Made by a program: the position numbers and the translations under genes. Shown here one piece after another: positions 32,076 through 43,218 of a DNA stretch of 64,000 nt. The stretch comes from Anomaloglossus baeobatrachus (taxonomy: Eukaryota; Chordata; Amphibia; Anura; Aromobatidae). The stretch is from positions 338,789,078 to 338,853,077 of the forward strand of contig NC_134357.1 of assembly GCF_048569485.1 (NCBI RefSeq), in the 5' to 3' direction. Position 1 is the first letter of the stretch, and the number at the start of each line of letters is the position of its first letter. The notes beneath the pieces are model-generated. The model was given only the letters and a program-made list of their open reading frames with translations. It made no database searches and had not been told where the DNA came from.

Positions 32076-35000
32076 CATAGTATCATAGTTTTTAAGGTTG
32101 AAGGGAGACTCTAAGTCCATCTAGTTCAACCCGTAGCCTAACATGTTGATCCAGAGGAAGGCAAAAAAAACCCCAATGTGGCAAACAAGTTCCAATGGGG
32201 AAAAAATTTCCTTCCTGACTCCACATCCGGCAATCAGACTAGTTCCCTGGATCAATACCCTGTCATAAAATCTAATATACATAACTGGTAATATTAAATT
32301 TTTCAAGAAAAGCATCCAGGCTCTGCTTAAATGTTAGTAGTGAATCACTCATTACAACATCATGCGGCAGAGAGTTCCATAGTCTCACTGCTCGTACAGT
32401 AAAGAATCCTCGTCTGTGATTATGATTAAACCTTCTTTCCTCAAGACGTAGCGGATGCCCCCGTGTTCCAGTCGCAGGCCTAGGTGTAAAAAGATCTTTG
32501 GAAAGGTCTCTGTACTGTCCCCTCATATATTTATACATTGTGATTAGATCCCCCCTAAGCCTTCGTTTTTCCAAACTAAATAACCCCAAGTTTAATAACC
32601 TGTCTTGGTATTGCAGCCCACCCATTCCTCTAATAATCTTGGTCGCTCTTCTCTGCACCCTCTCCAGTTCAGCTATGTCCTTCTTATATATCGGTGACCA
32701 GAATTGTACACAGTATTCTAAGTGCGGTCGCACTAGTGAATTGTACAGAGGTAGAACTATATTTTTTTCATGAACACTTATACCTCTTTTTATACATCCC
32801 ATTATTTTATTAGCCCTGGCAGCAGCTGCCTGACACTGGCCACTAAAGTGAAGTTTACCATCCACCCATACACCCAAGTCTTTTTCTGTGTCTGTTTTAC
32901 CCAGTGTTCTACAATTAAGTACATAATTATAAATTTTATTTCCTCTACCCAAGTGCATGACCTTACATTTATCTACATTAAACTTCAATTGCCACTTCTC
33001 AGCCCAATCCTCCAATTTACATAAATCTCCCTGTAATATAAAATTATCCTCCTCTGTATTGATTACCCTGCAGAGTTTAGTATCATCTGCAAATATTGAA
33101 ATTCTACTCCACATGCCCCCAACAAGGTCATTTATAAATATGTTGAAAAGAAGCGGGCCCAATACTGACCCCTGTGGTACCCCACTATGAACTGAGACCC
33201 AGTCCGAGTACGTACCATTAATAACCACCCTTTGTTTCCTATCACTGAGCCAGTTTTTAACCCAGTTACACATATTTTCCCCTATCCCCATTATTCTCAT
33301 TTTATGTACCAACCTTTTGTGTGGCACCGTATCAAAAGCTTTTGAAAAGTCCATATACACAACATCCACTGCATTTCCCTGGTCCAGACTTGAACTTACC
33401 TCTTCATAGAAGCTGATCAAATTAGTTTGACAGGATCGATCCCTCATAAACCCATGTTGATACTCTGTCATAAGGTTATTTTTCTTGAGATACTCCAGTA
33501 TAGCATCTCTCAAGAAACCCTCAAGGATTTTACCAACCGTAGAGGTTAAACTTACCGGCCTATAATTTCCCGGCTCAGTTTTTGTCCCCTTTTTGAATAT
33601 TGGCACCACATTTGCTATGCGCCAGTCCTGCGGTACCGACCCTGTTATTAAGGAATCTGAGAAGATTAAAAATAATGGTCTATCTATCACAGAACTCAAT
33701 TCCTGTAGTACTCTGGGGTGTATGCCATCCGGGCCCGGAGATTTGTCAACCTTAGTGATTTCGAGGCGGCGGCGTACTTCCTGCTGGGTTAAGCAGGTAA
33801 TATTCAAGGGTGAATTTATGGTATCACTGGTCATGTCATCTGCCATGGCATTTTCTTGTATAAAAACCGTAGAAAAAAAGTCATTCAGCAGGTTGGCTTT
33901 ACCCTCATCCCCTTCCACCATTTCACCAAGACTATTTTTAAGGGGGCCAACACTATCGCTTTTCAGTTTTTTACTGTTTATGTAGTTAAAGAATATTTTA
34001 GGATTATTTTTACTTTCTCTCGCAATGAGTCTCTCTGTCTCAAACTTAGCTAACTTAATTTGCTTTTTACATATTTTATTTAATTTTCTATAATTATATA
34101 ATGCCTCATCACTACCTACCCTCTTTAACTCTTTTAAGGCTTTCTGTTTTTCTTTTATTGCTTCCCTTACAGCTCTATTTAGCCATAGGGGTTTCCTTCT
34201 ATTTCTTGCATGTTTGTTCCCATAGGGTATATTTTCTGCACAAGCCCTATTCAGGATGCTCATAAAAGTCTCCCATTTGCTTTGTGTACTTTTATTACTT
34301 AGTACATCATCCCAGTTTATTGCACTAAGATCATCTCTCAACTGTTTAAAATTTGCTTTCCTGAAGTTTAGTGTCCTTGTAGCTCCTCTACTAGACATTT
34401 TACTAAAGAATACATGAAAACTTATTATTTTGTGATCACTATTCCCCAAGTAACCCCCAACTTGTATATTTGATATGCGGTCTGGCCTATTGGTTAGTAC
34501 AAGGTCTAGTAGTGCTCCCCCTCTTGTGGGGTCCTGTACCATTTGTGAAAGGTAATTATCTTTCATTGTTATCAAAAATCTATTTCCTTTGCTGGAACTG
34601 CAAGTTTCTGTTCCCCAATTTATATCAGGATAGTTAAAGTCCCCCATAATAATTACCTCTCCGAGACTCGCTGCTTTATCAATTTGCTTTATGAGGAGAT
34701 TCTCTACCTCTTCCATAATATTCGGCGTCTTATAACACACCCCTATCAGTATTTTATTATTCATTTTCGCCCCCCTTATCTCCACCCATAGGGACTCTAC
34801 ATTCTCAGTACCCTCACATATGTTGTCACGCAGGATGGGTTTTAAGGATGATTTTACATATAGACACACACCTCCCCCTCGCTTATTTGTACGGTCATTC
34901 CTGAATAGGCTATAACCCTGTAAATTAACAGCCCAGTCATAGCTCTCATCCAGCCATGTCTCTGATATCCCCACTATATCATAATTTTCTTCCAACAATA

Positions 35001-35251
35001 TTAATTCTAATTCCTCCACCTTATTTGTGAGGCTTCGGGCATTAGTGTACATGCACGTTACGTATGACTCTGTACCTGTATTCCTGCTTACTGTATTAAC
35101 TGTCCTAACCCTTCCCCCCCGTACCACCCCCAATTTCATTACTTGTGCCCTGGTCACTATCTGCACTACATTCCCCTTCTATAAAGTGAATACCCTCGCC
35201 CCCCATTCCTAGTTTAAACACTCCTCCAACCTTCTAGCCATTTTTATTAAC
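32076..35251 (-). mobile_element. CR1-like LINE, 5'-truncated, reverse orientation
   Basis: The 3' end at about 32,076 carries the short ATCATAGT repeats typical of CR1 tails, next to an untranslated region with a GTTGAACTAGATGGACTTAG-like motif on the - strand. The element lacks ORF1 and begins just before the endonuclease of ORF2. It interrupts the MITE at an AACTTAT-like point; CTTAT occurs at 32,071-32,075 and again at 35,252-35,256, a possible 5-bp target duplication. Confidence 0.9.
32272..35139 (-). CDS. CR1 ORF2: AP endonuclease and reverse transcriptase
   Basis: This uninterrupted frame has 955 codons from the first ATG (35,139); an in-frame GTG at 35,166 would add nine. The N-terminal third is an apurinic-type endonuclease: NARSLTNKVEELE near residue 33, SETWLDE, GDFNYPDINW and a catalytic SDH near 232. 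The middle is a reverse transcriptase with SPGPDG, YMDFSKAFDTV, GVPQGSVLGPLLF and the catalytic FADD at about 683-686. The C-terminal part has the conserved LYNSLVRPHLEYC and LWNSLP motifs of CR1/L2-type ORF2. The protein nicks target DNA and copies its RNA at the nick. Because the frame is intact over its whole length, the insertion is probably recent. The missing ORF1 makes the copy incomplete as an element. Confidence 0.93.
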   Translation of the reverse strand: MKLGVVRGGRVRTVNTVSRNTGTESYVTCMYTNARSLTNKVEELELILLEENYDIVGISETWLDESYDWAVNLQGYSLFRNDRTNKRGGGVCLYVKSSLKPILRDNICEGTENVESLWVEIRGAKMNNKILIGVCYKTPNIMEEVENLLIKQIDKAASLGEVIIMGDFNYPDINWGTETCSSSKGNRFLITMKDNYLSQMVQDPTRGGALLDLVLTNRPDRISNIQVGGYLGNSDHKIISFHVFFSKMSSRGATRTLNFRKANFKQLRDDLSAINWDDVLSNKSTQSKWETFMSILNRACAENIPYGNKHARNRRKPLWLNRAVREAIKEKQKALKELKRVGSDEALYNYRKLNKICKKQIKLAKFETERLIARESKNNPKIFFNYINSKKLKSDSVGPLKNSLGEMVEGDEGKANLLNDFFSTVFIQENAMADDMTSDTINSPLNITCLTQQEVRRRLEITKVDKSPGPDGIHPRVLQELSSVIDRPLFLIFSDSLITGSVPQDWRIANVVPIFKKGTKTEPGNYRPVSLTSTVGKILEGFLRDAILEYLKKNNLMTEYQHGFMRDRSCQTNLISFYEEVSSSLDQGNAVDVVYMDFSKAFDTVPHKRLVHKMRIMGIGENMCNWVKNWLSDRKQRVVINGTYSDWVSVHSGVPQGSVLGPLLFNIFINDLVGGMWSRISIFADDTKLCRVINTEEDNFILQGDLCKLEDWAEKWQLKFNVDKCKVMHLGRGNKIYNYVLNCRTLGKTDTEKDLGVWVDGKLHFSGQCQAAAARANKIMGCIKRGISVHEKNIVLPLYNSLVRPHLEYCVQFWSPIYKKDIAELERVQRRATKIIRGMGGLQYQDRLLNLGLFSLEKRRLRGDLITMYKYMRGQYRDLSKDLFTPRPATGTRGHPLRLEERRFNHNHRRGFFTVRAVRLWNSLPHDVVMSDSLLTFKQSLDAFLEKFNITSYVY

Positions 35252-35788
35252 CTTATATTCCCCACCCGTGCCAGCATCGGTCCAGCAGCATTGGCACTTG
35301 GTCTACCAGGGCTCGGCTCATGTGAGCCCTGCACCCAATCATTGCAGGCCTCTCTCTCCACCTTCTGGATGTATGAGTAATCAACAGGAAGTGAGTGGCA
35401 GCAGCTCTTGCGTCCTGTTAATTACTCATACGCCGTGGGAGGTGAGTATAAGGTTTTATATTTTAACAGGGGGCAAATATGGGGAATGAGAATGGGTTGT
35501 CCAAGTAGTGGACAACCCCATTAAATTGCAACAGTTTTGTGCAACTCGGAAGTTCCACAAAAATATTGCTACTCTGGGCATTTTCATGCCCTTTCCGTCC
35601 AGCTATGCCAATATGGTTGAAACATGAGCGGGAATGCACAGTGGATAAGCTCACCTGTCAACTTTTCATAAATTTGTGTAATTTAAATTATAAATGTATT
35701 CCAGTCCATGACTGGAATAACATTTCTTGTACAGGCTTGCATCAATTGTAAGATGCGGCAAATTCATTAAGTGGTTGCATGTCTTAAT

Positions 35789-36292
35789 GACTTAGGCCTC
35801 CTTCACACATCAGTTTTCACACGTACCAGAGACACACAAGTAGACCCATTAAAATCAATTGGTCTGCACACACATCAGTGTTTTGACATGGTCTGTGTGC
35901 TCCACATGGCGACATGCCCGGTTTCAGCCAGCAGCACGGGTGTCAAACAGGACTGCACACTGTGATCCGCGTGACATGTACCAGAAAAAAAACAGGTCAC
36001 ACAAAAATAAAGAATTGTTATACTTACCTGTCTCCAGCGCTGCTGTTGCTTTTGGGCCCGCTCGTTATGTTCATTGCATATTCACTGCTCTGACCGCGGA
36101 CCTGAAAGTAACAGCAGTGCCGGAGACAGCAGAGCCGCAGACAGGTAAATATACAAGTTCATGCTGTCCATGTGATGTCTGGATGTCACACGGACAACAC
36201 TCACATGGACAAACACATACATACATACATACCTTCACCATGGACGGTGCAAAGCGTTAGTATTTTGCACGGACGTGTGAAGGAGACCTTCA
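35789..36292. mobile_element. MITE with CTCCTTCACACATC ends
   Basis: AGGCCTCCTTCACACATCAG at the left loosely mirrors GGACGTGTGAAGGAGACCTT at the right. Inner arms ACTTACCTGTCTCCAGC and GCCGGAGACAGC...CAGGTAAAT are inverted, as in the relative at 29,915-30,402. A short (CATA)n lies near 36,214. Confidence 0.7.
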
Positions 36293-37008
36293 ATGTATCT
36301 TACTTCAGCACAGCCTTCATTAAAGTATGTATAACACCTGTTCTTAATAAATCAGGGCCTTAGGGTTCTAATTATATTAGGTTATTTTCCTCTCTAGCTT
36401 ACTGGAATGCAATGTATATATTCCTACAGGCAATACTAGTTATCTGGAAAATGCTGCCCATCCCCCACAGTGAACAAAACACGTTTTAGGTTACTACTAG
36501 ACTTCCCCTTTTAAAATGAGGAATTATGAGACAGACAAGATTTAGGGTGACAGCACAATCAATGCAGTGTCTTCTCTGTACGCAGTCTTATGACCATCCG
36601 GTAAGGATATGATCCAATTTTAAGTACCAGCATTTAGCGCTCCAAGTAGTGACCAGAGAAAGAACAAGGGCCCTGATTCATCAGACCGTTTTTGTTTTTT
36701 TCTTTTAGTATAAAACTGTTTGAAATGTAACAATTTTTTTGCCCAAAAAGTTTATGGCTTTTGGTGTTTATACACCATTCCCGGCCACCTCTGACAACTG
36801 TTTGGCAGAGATTAGTCAAAGGGGACATGGTGAATTGTGATCAACAAATGTATCATGATTTACTGCATAAAAATGGAATCAATTTCAACAGAATTGTACT
36901 CCAACTTATGCTCCAAATCCATTAAGAGGTGCACATCTGGGAAGGAATTTGGCAAATATTACTCCAGCACTTTCTTCATCAAGACTGGTGTACAAAATGT
37001 TAATCTTA
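36293..37008. other. Unassigned stretch
   Basis: No gene or element with two ends is recognised. Confidence 0.4.
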
Positions 37009-37480
37009 AAGGGGTTATCTGGCTTATTTTGCTTTTTTTTTATTATTTCAGTATTGGGCTACATTGGGGCAGGTAAGTAGATAGCAACTACCTACTTGCC
37101 CTGCTGTCAGCCCCTCCCCCCCGGCTCAGAGCGGTCATGAGACCACTCCTGCCACGATTTTGCTGCTTCCTGTGACAGGGGCAGGACCTTGTTGATGGGC
37201 ATCACAGCCAACAGCATGTTGCCGCCCTGCTGCTTAGTTAGTAAGCAGGTATAGTGCGTTGAGTCCCCGCCCCCCTACTTCCCCTGCCCCCTCCCACACA
37301 TTCTGTAGTCTCCCTCCCCTGCCCCCGTGCACTGCTAAGTGATATGCCAGCTGAATCACAGGGACCATCGCGGTGCTAGACAATCAATAAGAGGCAAAGA
37401 ACAGGGGTGGCCCACTCGCTATCAGGGATACTGTCGGCACTGTTTGCTTGACTGTGTCCCCAGCTCTTTATGATATACTA
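37009..37480. repeat. Possible T2-type element with one visible end
   Basis: TTAAAGGGGTTATCTGGC at about 37,009 fits the TTAAAGGRR end. No matching inverted end was found downstream. The inside is GC-rich and non-coding. Confidence 0.45.
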
Positions 37481-38090
37481 GAAGGTGGCCCGATTCTAAC
37501 GTATCGGGTAGTCTAGAATGTGTATATAGGTTAGCAGATTGAATAATAAGGTGATGAATGGACTGGATGGGTTAGGATTGATTTAGTATTCTTATAATTG
37601 TTTATTGGTTTTAAAAAGACAAACAACGGAAGGAACAGTTTTAATAGAGGAGTCTAATGTTTAATGATGTCCATGGCTTGTAATGAAAGAAGGCCATGAA
37701 CAGTGTAAAGTTAAGTAAAAATATTTTTGTACACCACATTTCGTGTGAAAACCTGGTCCCATCCTGGTATGGCCCCCATATTGTGAACTCTTCCAACGCG
37801 GGGCTTGTATGGAACTGTAATATCTCTGTGTAAGGGTATATATAGTGCATGGAGCAATAGGTCTCGGAACTCTCCCCTTTCCTTTCTTTATATTAAAAGA
37901 TCTCTTGTGTAAGACAACAATCACACACTTATATAAAGAGCCCCCAACTAATGAATAAAACTGTGTACAATGACTCACTGTGTGCGGTAGAAGCTGACGT
38001 CTTCGTGCTGCAGTTCCAGTCTGATCAGTTCAGTCTTCTGAAAAAAATCTGATCCTTCAAGTGGCTATGAAAATAAATTACTCCATCGCC
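37481..38090. repeat. Unclassified repeat starting CTAGAAGGTGGCCCGATTCT
   Basis: The start contains CCCGATTCTAACGTATCGGG, which can fold on itself. I recall similar text as dispersed in frog genomes but cannot name its class. No frame is recognised. Confidence 0.35.
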
Positions 38091-38792
38091 CACGCAATGG
38101 TATTTCCATTTTTTTTTAAACATAAAAGGTGCATACCTACTCTAACTCATTACCAAGTAAGGCCCACATGGAAAAAGTGTTTTGTCTAATGAACTGTACA
38201 TTCTCACATTTGTAGGTTAAAGTCTATCAAGTCCCGGAGTAGTCCAACTACATTTTGTTACTCCTTTTGAAATATCTGACATACGTACATAGAGTTTAAT
38301 AACATGAGAGACAAAAGAAAAACCAACAACTATCCTCACAGGAAAACTAGGTGGCTCAGTGGCTAGCAGTTTGTTGCAATTCCTGAGGTCCATAGTAAAA
38401 TTGGATGTCTAGAAGGATCTCATGAAAGGCTAATTGGGATGCATCAGTCACAAGAGGTCGAGGCTCCTGAAATAGCTGGACAGGCTATACTACATTGTTC
38501 TTGTGTCTCCTGTTAATTTCTAAGGGAGCTATGGATGGCGTGTACCACTGCCTGCTCTGCTGTTTCCTTAACTGGCCACGCCATAGAGATAGGTGTTCCT
38601 GTCTGAGCCATGAATGGCTAAGATTGGGATACCCATTTAACACCTTACTTGGGAGCTGCTGTCAGAATCATAGCTACCAGAAGTTAAACATCTGTGTCAC
38701 TCTCAGGTCCTCCTGCAATCCACAGCGCACGCTCCCAGCAGGTCCTTGTGTGTTCCACAGTTCCCCTGCTTCAGGCTGGCCAGTACTCTCTT
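38091..38792. other. Unassigned, with a possible L2-tail fragment
   Basis: GGTGGCTCAGTGGCTAGCAG at about 38,350-38,369 matches the start of the L2-type tail at 50,375-50,640 in the other orientation. The rest is not recognised. Confidence 0.35.
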
Positions 38793-39040
38793 AGGCCTGT
38801 TTTACACATCAGTGAAAAACATAGATGTTTTTCACTGACGTTTTAAAAACGCATATCTCCCTCCGTGTGCCATGATTTACAGCACACGTGGGTTGTCCAT
38901 GTGCTATCCGTGATCTGTCATCCGTGATAGCACATTGCAATAAACTCACTCATCAAATAAAGAAAACTCTTTGAATGAGGTGTGTCCAAACTTTTGGTCT
39001 GTACTGTATTTACCAGAATCACTGACGTATGAAACCGGCC

Positions 39041-39041
<1 letters not shown>
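38793..39041. mobile_element. MITE holding a Tc1 end fragment
   Basis: The left end AGGCCTGTTTTACACATCAG and right end CTGACGTATGAAACCGGCCT are loosely inverted. Inside, 38,950-39,008 has GGTGTGTCCAAACTTTTGGT, the terminal repeat of a widespread vertebrate Tc1-like family, inserted or captured. Confidence 0.55.

Positions 39042-39086
<45 letters not shown>
39042..39086. repeat. (CA)n microsatellite
   Basis: About 22 CA units, directly after the end of the MITE. Confidence 0.95.
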
Positions 39087-39088
<2 letters not shown>

Positions 39089-39269
39089 TCTCAGGAACAT
39101 AATAACATAATACAGAAACATACGCTGGAACCACACTACTTTTGGCCGGCAGCATTGTGGAGCGCATGGAGGACCTGAGGTGGAATGCATTGATGTTTTC
39201 CACTGCGTCCCAGGTCCCCGCAACAATATGGTATCACCGTGTGTGTGTGCGCTCCGCCACAGGTCCTAG

Positions 39270-40158
39270 TGTAGCGCGTCCACGGGGTAGGTGTTTTAAC
39301 CTACTCGTTGCCGGGCCGGGGGTGCAGATTCTTCTGCGTCGTCATGGGGTGGTCTGGCCCAGTTTCGTTGCCCCGAGGCATAAAGGAAGGAGGGTTGGAG
39401 GGTGGTAGGGAGGATGGATGTAGTAGTTGAAGGTTAGGAAAATCTATTAGGATTGTGACATCACCTGTAGTACACGGTCAGGGATGGGGGCCGCCGCTGC
39501 AGGATCTCTCACCGGGGGAGATGTTAATTGCAGCCGGGATGGTGTCGCTCTCTACAGGTGAAGCGGGATTACCTCAGGAGGATGGAGGGGTTTGGTGGTA
39601 GTCACCGTTGGCGCCGCAGCGCTGAGTGTCTGCGCTGGTAAAGGAGAGGCAGGGGCCGCGGTTCCAAGTGTTTTTACTCACAAGTCCTTTTAGACGCTGC
39701 CCGAGGTGCCATTCTCTGCCACGATGGGCCCCAGCTGATCCCGGATAGTCGGTGGCCGGTGTCCGTGAAAGTGTCCCTCTGTAGCTATTCGGAACTCGGG
39801 CCGAGCCGCCTGCTCCAAGCCACGGATCCACGAGGAAACTAACTCCTATGTCAGTGCTAGATGTTATCCCAAGCTGTGTCCCCCAGGAAAGTTCTGTCTA
39901 AAGTGTGTTGGTTGCTCCTACTTCTACCCATCTGGTGCTCGCCCCCTGTGGTTGTCATAGTGACTGGGAAGTCCCATGCTTTGTGATGGCTGGCTACCCT
40001 GTCTGCCCTAGTCCAACCCCCAGTGAGTAAGCACCTGCTGTTGTTTGTGTGTGTTTTTTGAAGGCACCGGCAGGTTAACCCCTTCCTGACCCGGGATAGA
40101 TATTACCCCATAAAAGTGGTGTAATACCCTGTAGCGCCTGAAGCCCAAGGGTGCCACA
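39270..40158 (-). mobile_element. Solo LTR of the gypsy-related family (divergent)
   Basis: TGTAGCGCGTCC to GGGTGCCACA (889 bp) lies between two copies of CTAG (39,266-39,269 and 40,159-40,162). The family box is degenerate (GTGACATCACCTGTAG near 39,457). Its start is collinear with the LTR at 14,745 (CCTACTCGTTGCCGGGCCG against CCTACTCATCGCCGGGCCG). Confidence 0.75.
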
Positions 40159-40162
40159 CTAG

Positions 40163-40493
40163 CATTCCACAGCCTTCCATCAGGAGCCTGGCAAGTATGA
40201 TTGCGGGGTCTTCTGTCTTCTCTCTTTTGGGGGGTGTCTGCTTTCTTTAATGACGTATCCTGCAGTATTTTTAACTTTTTTAGCTGCATAGACACTTCAT
40301 TATTGAATTTTCGGAGTAGGACTTATATTTAAGCCTTACTCTGAAAAAGCAGAAAATTCCTGCTAGGGCTTATTTTCGTTGTAAGGCTTATTTTTGGGGA
40401 AATAGGGTAGTAGTAGCAGTAGAGTGGGGCAGGCATAGAATTCAGTTATCTACCATGCTATATACAGACCGCTTTCAAGGGCGAGATTCACCT
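40163..40493. other. Unassigned stretch
   Basis: No gene or complete repeat is recognised. Confidence 0.4.
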
Positions 40494-40814
40494 TTTGGCC
40501 ATGTTCATACGTTTTGTGTTCCTCGCGTTTCTTGATGCATATTTGTCACAAAACATGAAGGACTTCTTGATGCCAGCAAAGTCAATTAAAATACTGGAGG
40601 CTCATGCACACCTTGAGTCTGATCTCCTTGCAGATTCGGTGCAGACATGCCATTTCTTTCAGTGTTTTTGCTGCAGATTTTACCAATTCTAATGAATGGG
40701 AAATAATCTGCATTAAAAATATGCGGCAAAACACAATGAAAATGCGGCAAAAACACCAAGAGATGCAAAAATGTCTGCACCAACTATTTTAACGTGTGCA
40801 CATACCCTAAGTGT
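40494..40814. mobile_element. Uninterrupted relative of the outer MITE at 22,766
   Basis: It shares CTCCTTGCAGATTCGGTGC and TTTCAGTGTTTTTGCTGCAG with the outer MITE and ends ACGTGTGCACATACCCTAA. The left end is degenerate (GCCATGTTCATACG). Confidence 0.65.
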
Positions 40815-40893
40815 TTTTTTTTTTTTTTTTCGATTTTTACCTCAGTATTTGTAGGTCAAAACCTCACCAAATACTCAATGTGTGCATGTGGCT
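40815..40893. repeat. Partial copy of the 14,517-type MITE
   Basis: ACCTCAGTATTTGTAGGTCA and the end CTCAATGTGTGCATGTGGCTTA-like text match one half of the palindromic MITE at 14,517-14,714. Confidence 0.55.
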
Positions 40894-41450
40894 TAAAGGC
40901 CGCTTTACACACTGCGACATTGCTAAAGCGATGTCGTTGGGGGTCACAGAATTCGTGACGCACATCCGGCCGCGTTAGCGATGTCTTTGCGTGTGACACC
41001 TACGTGCGATTGAAAGTCATCTCAAACATGTGCAAAATCGCTACATGCCCCCCTATTCCCAATTATCGTTGCTGCTGCAGGTACGATGTTGTTCGTCGTT
41101 CCTGCGGCAGCACACATCGCTATGTGTGACACCGCAGGAACGAGGAACAACATCTTACCTCCAGCCGCCGGCAATGAGGAAGGAAGGAGGTGGGCGGGAT
41201 GTTACGTCCCGCTCATCTCCGCCCCTCCTCTTCGATTGGGTGGCCGCTTAGTGACGTTGCTGTGACGCCGAACGAACTGCCCCGTGAGAAAGGAGACGGT
41301 TCGCCGGTCACAGCGACGTCGCTAGGCAGGTAAGTAGTGTGATGGGTCCGCGTGATTTTGTGCGCCACGGGCAGCGATTTGCCCGTGACGCATAAACGAT
41401 GGGGGCGGGTACGCACGCTAGCGATCTCGCTAGTGTGTAAAGCGGCCTTT
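40894..41450. mobile_element. Harbinger-like MITE with GGCCGCTTTACACAC ends
   Basis: AAAGGCCGCTTTACACACTG pairs with TAGTGTGTAAAGCGGCCTTT. The 557-bp body repeats short GCGAT and CGCTAGC words and has no coding frame. Flanks are TAA-like and TTA-like, which would fit a TWA target, with one mismatch. Confidence 0.75.
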
Positions 41451-41978
41451 AGTCTGCTCCTTTTGACATTTATTACCCAAAAGAAATATGAAAGCAAAAA
41501 AGCCCAAGTGAAAAAAATCTACTTATAAATTGTATTATTCCGAATATAGATCATAATTAAAGGGAGAAAAAGACATAAAAAATGTCAAGGGCAGACCATA
41601 ATACCAAATATGATGATTACAAATGAAATGTAGAGGAGCCAAGGTTCAGTTCTGCATATTTGGTCTGCCCTTGACATTTTGTATGTCTTTTTCTCCCTTT
41701 AATTATGTTGTATATTTTTAATAATAATACATTGACTATCACTTTGGCTTCTTTGCTTCTGTATTTCTATTAGGTAATATTTATATGGAGTGCCCCCATG
41801 TTAATAGCCCCTTTTAGATAACCCTTGACATTTAGCTGTCTTCTACATGTAAAGTCAATGTGAAGGAGACTGAAAAGACAAAAGGCGCTAATAGGGTACT
41901 AACGCTACAAACGTTTATAGAATAAAATCAGATGTGCTCACCTGATACATTTGTGAAATTAGTCCCAACTGCTATTAA
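41451..41978. other. Unassigned, with a 50-bp inverted repeat
   Basis: Positions 41,548-41,612 and 41,657-41,708 are inverted: AATTAAAGGGAGAAAAAGAC and TGTCAAGGGCAGACC against GGTCTGCCCTTGACA and GTCTTTTTCTCCCTTTAATT. The loop is about 45 bp. TTAA at 41,975-41,978 flanks the next element. Confidence 0.6.
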
Positions 41979-43214
41979 CCCCTTCACAACCAGTTGATTT
42001 TGCACTTTCCATTTTTTTTTCGCCATTCTTCTTCCGAGAGACGTAACTTTTTTTTTTTATTTTTCAGTCAATATGGCCATTTGAGGGCTCGTTTTTTGCT
42101 AAACTAGCTGTACTTGTAAATGAAATGAAACCATGAGTTTTACCATATAGTGTACTGGAAAATGTAAAAAAAAATCCAAATGCAGAAAAATTGCAAAAAA
42201 AAAGTGCGATTTCACTATTGTTTTTGAGATATTGTATTCACTGTGTTCACTATATGGTAAAACTGATGTGTGGGTGTGATACCTGAGGTCGGTACGAGTT
42301 CGTAGACACCCAACCCGTATTGGTTTACTTTTATCTAAGGGGTTAAAAAATTAGACGTTTGTTCGAAAAAAGTGGCGCACGTTTTGCACCATATTCTGCG
42401 ACCCATAACGTTCTCATTTTTCAGGCTCTATGGCTCAGTGATGGCTTATTTTTTGCGTCTCGAGCTGACGTTTTTAACCGCACCATTTTTGCGCAGATGC
42501 TACGTTTTGATCACCTGTTATTGTATTTTGCTCAAAGTTTGTGGTGACCAAAAAACGTAATTTTGGCGTTTGGAATTTTTTTGCCGTTACGCCGTTTACC
42601 GATAAGAATAATTGAATTTATATTTTGATGGTTCGGGCGTTTTTTAACATGGCGATGCTAAATGTGTGTATATTTTTTTAACCCTTTAATTTTCAATGGG
42701 GTGTATTTGAACTTTTAGGGTTTTTTTTTTTTTTTTTTTTTTTATTTTTCAAAACTTTTTTATTTATTTTACTAGTCCCCCTGGTGGGCTGTAATGATCA
42801 GCTGTCTGATTGCTCATTCATTTCTCCCGATAAAAGCAGCACCGCTCAGACCGGGAGAAATGATCATCTCTTATAACAAGCAGAGCACTTGGCTGTTTCT
42901 TACAGGATCTGAGTCATGTGAGCACAGGAGGCATCACATGATCCTGTGCTACCATGACAACCACCAGATTCACATGATCACGTCACGTGACTTCCAGTAT
43001 CCGCCTGGGAGTAATGTTATAGCGCGATCGCTATTATAATGGCGCTGTCACATATTGACAGCGCCATTTAAGGGGTTAAAAGGCACGGGCGGATAGTGAT
43101 TCCGCGCAGGCGCACATGTCAGCTATATAAATCAGCACCTCTCTGCCAGCAGCCGGGGGCGATTAACACTATGACCACTATGACGTAATTTTACTGCCCG
43201 CGGTCGTTAAGGGG
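41979..43214 (+). mobile_element. TTAA-flanked non-autonomous element, copy 1
   Basis: CCCCTTCACAACC at the left and CGGTCGTTAAGGGG at the right lie between TTAA at 41,975-41,978 and at 43,215-43,218. It is collinear with the reverse-oriented copy at 54,357-55,546 over its whole length. A T-run lies at about 42,721-42,743. It is non-coding. A TTAA target with CCC-type ends fits piggyBac- or Kolobok-derived elements; which one is not settled. Confidence 0.75.
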
Positions 43215-43218
43215 TTAA

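Larger units (their letters stand above)
31996..35520. mobile_element. T2/Kolobok-like MITE flanked by TTAA, split by a CR1 LINE
   Basis: AGGGGTTGTCCACTACTTGG at the left and CCAAGTAGTGGACAACCCC at the right are inverted and flanked by TTAA (31,992-31,995 and 35,521-35,524). TTAAAGGRR ends are the hallmark of the T2 family described from Xenopus. Without the CR1 insertion the element is about 350 bp and non-coding. A partial copy lies at 1,151-1,168. Confidence 0.85.
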
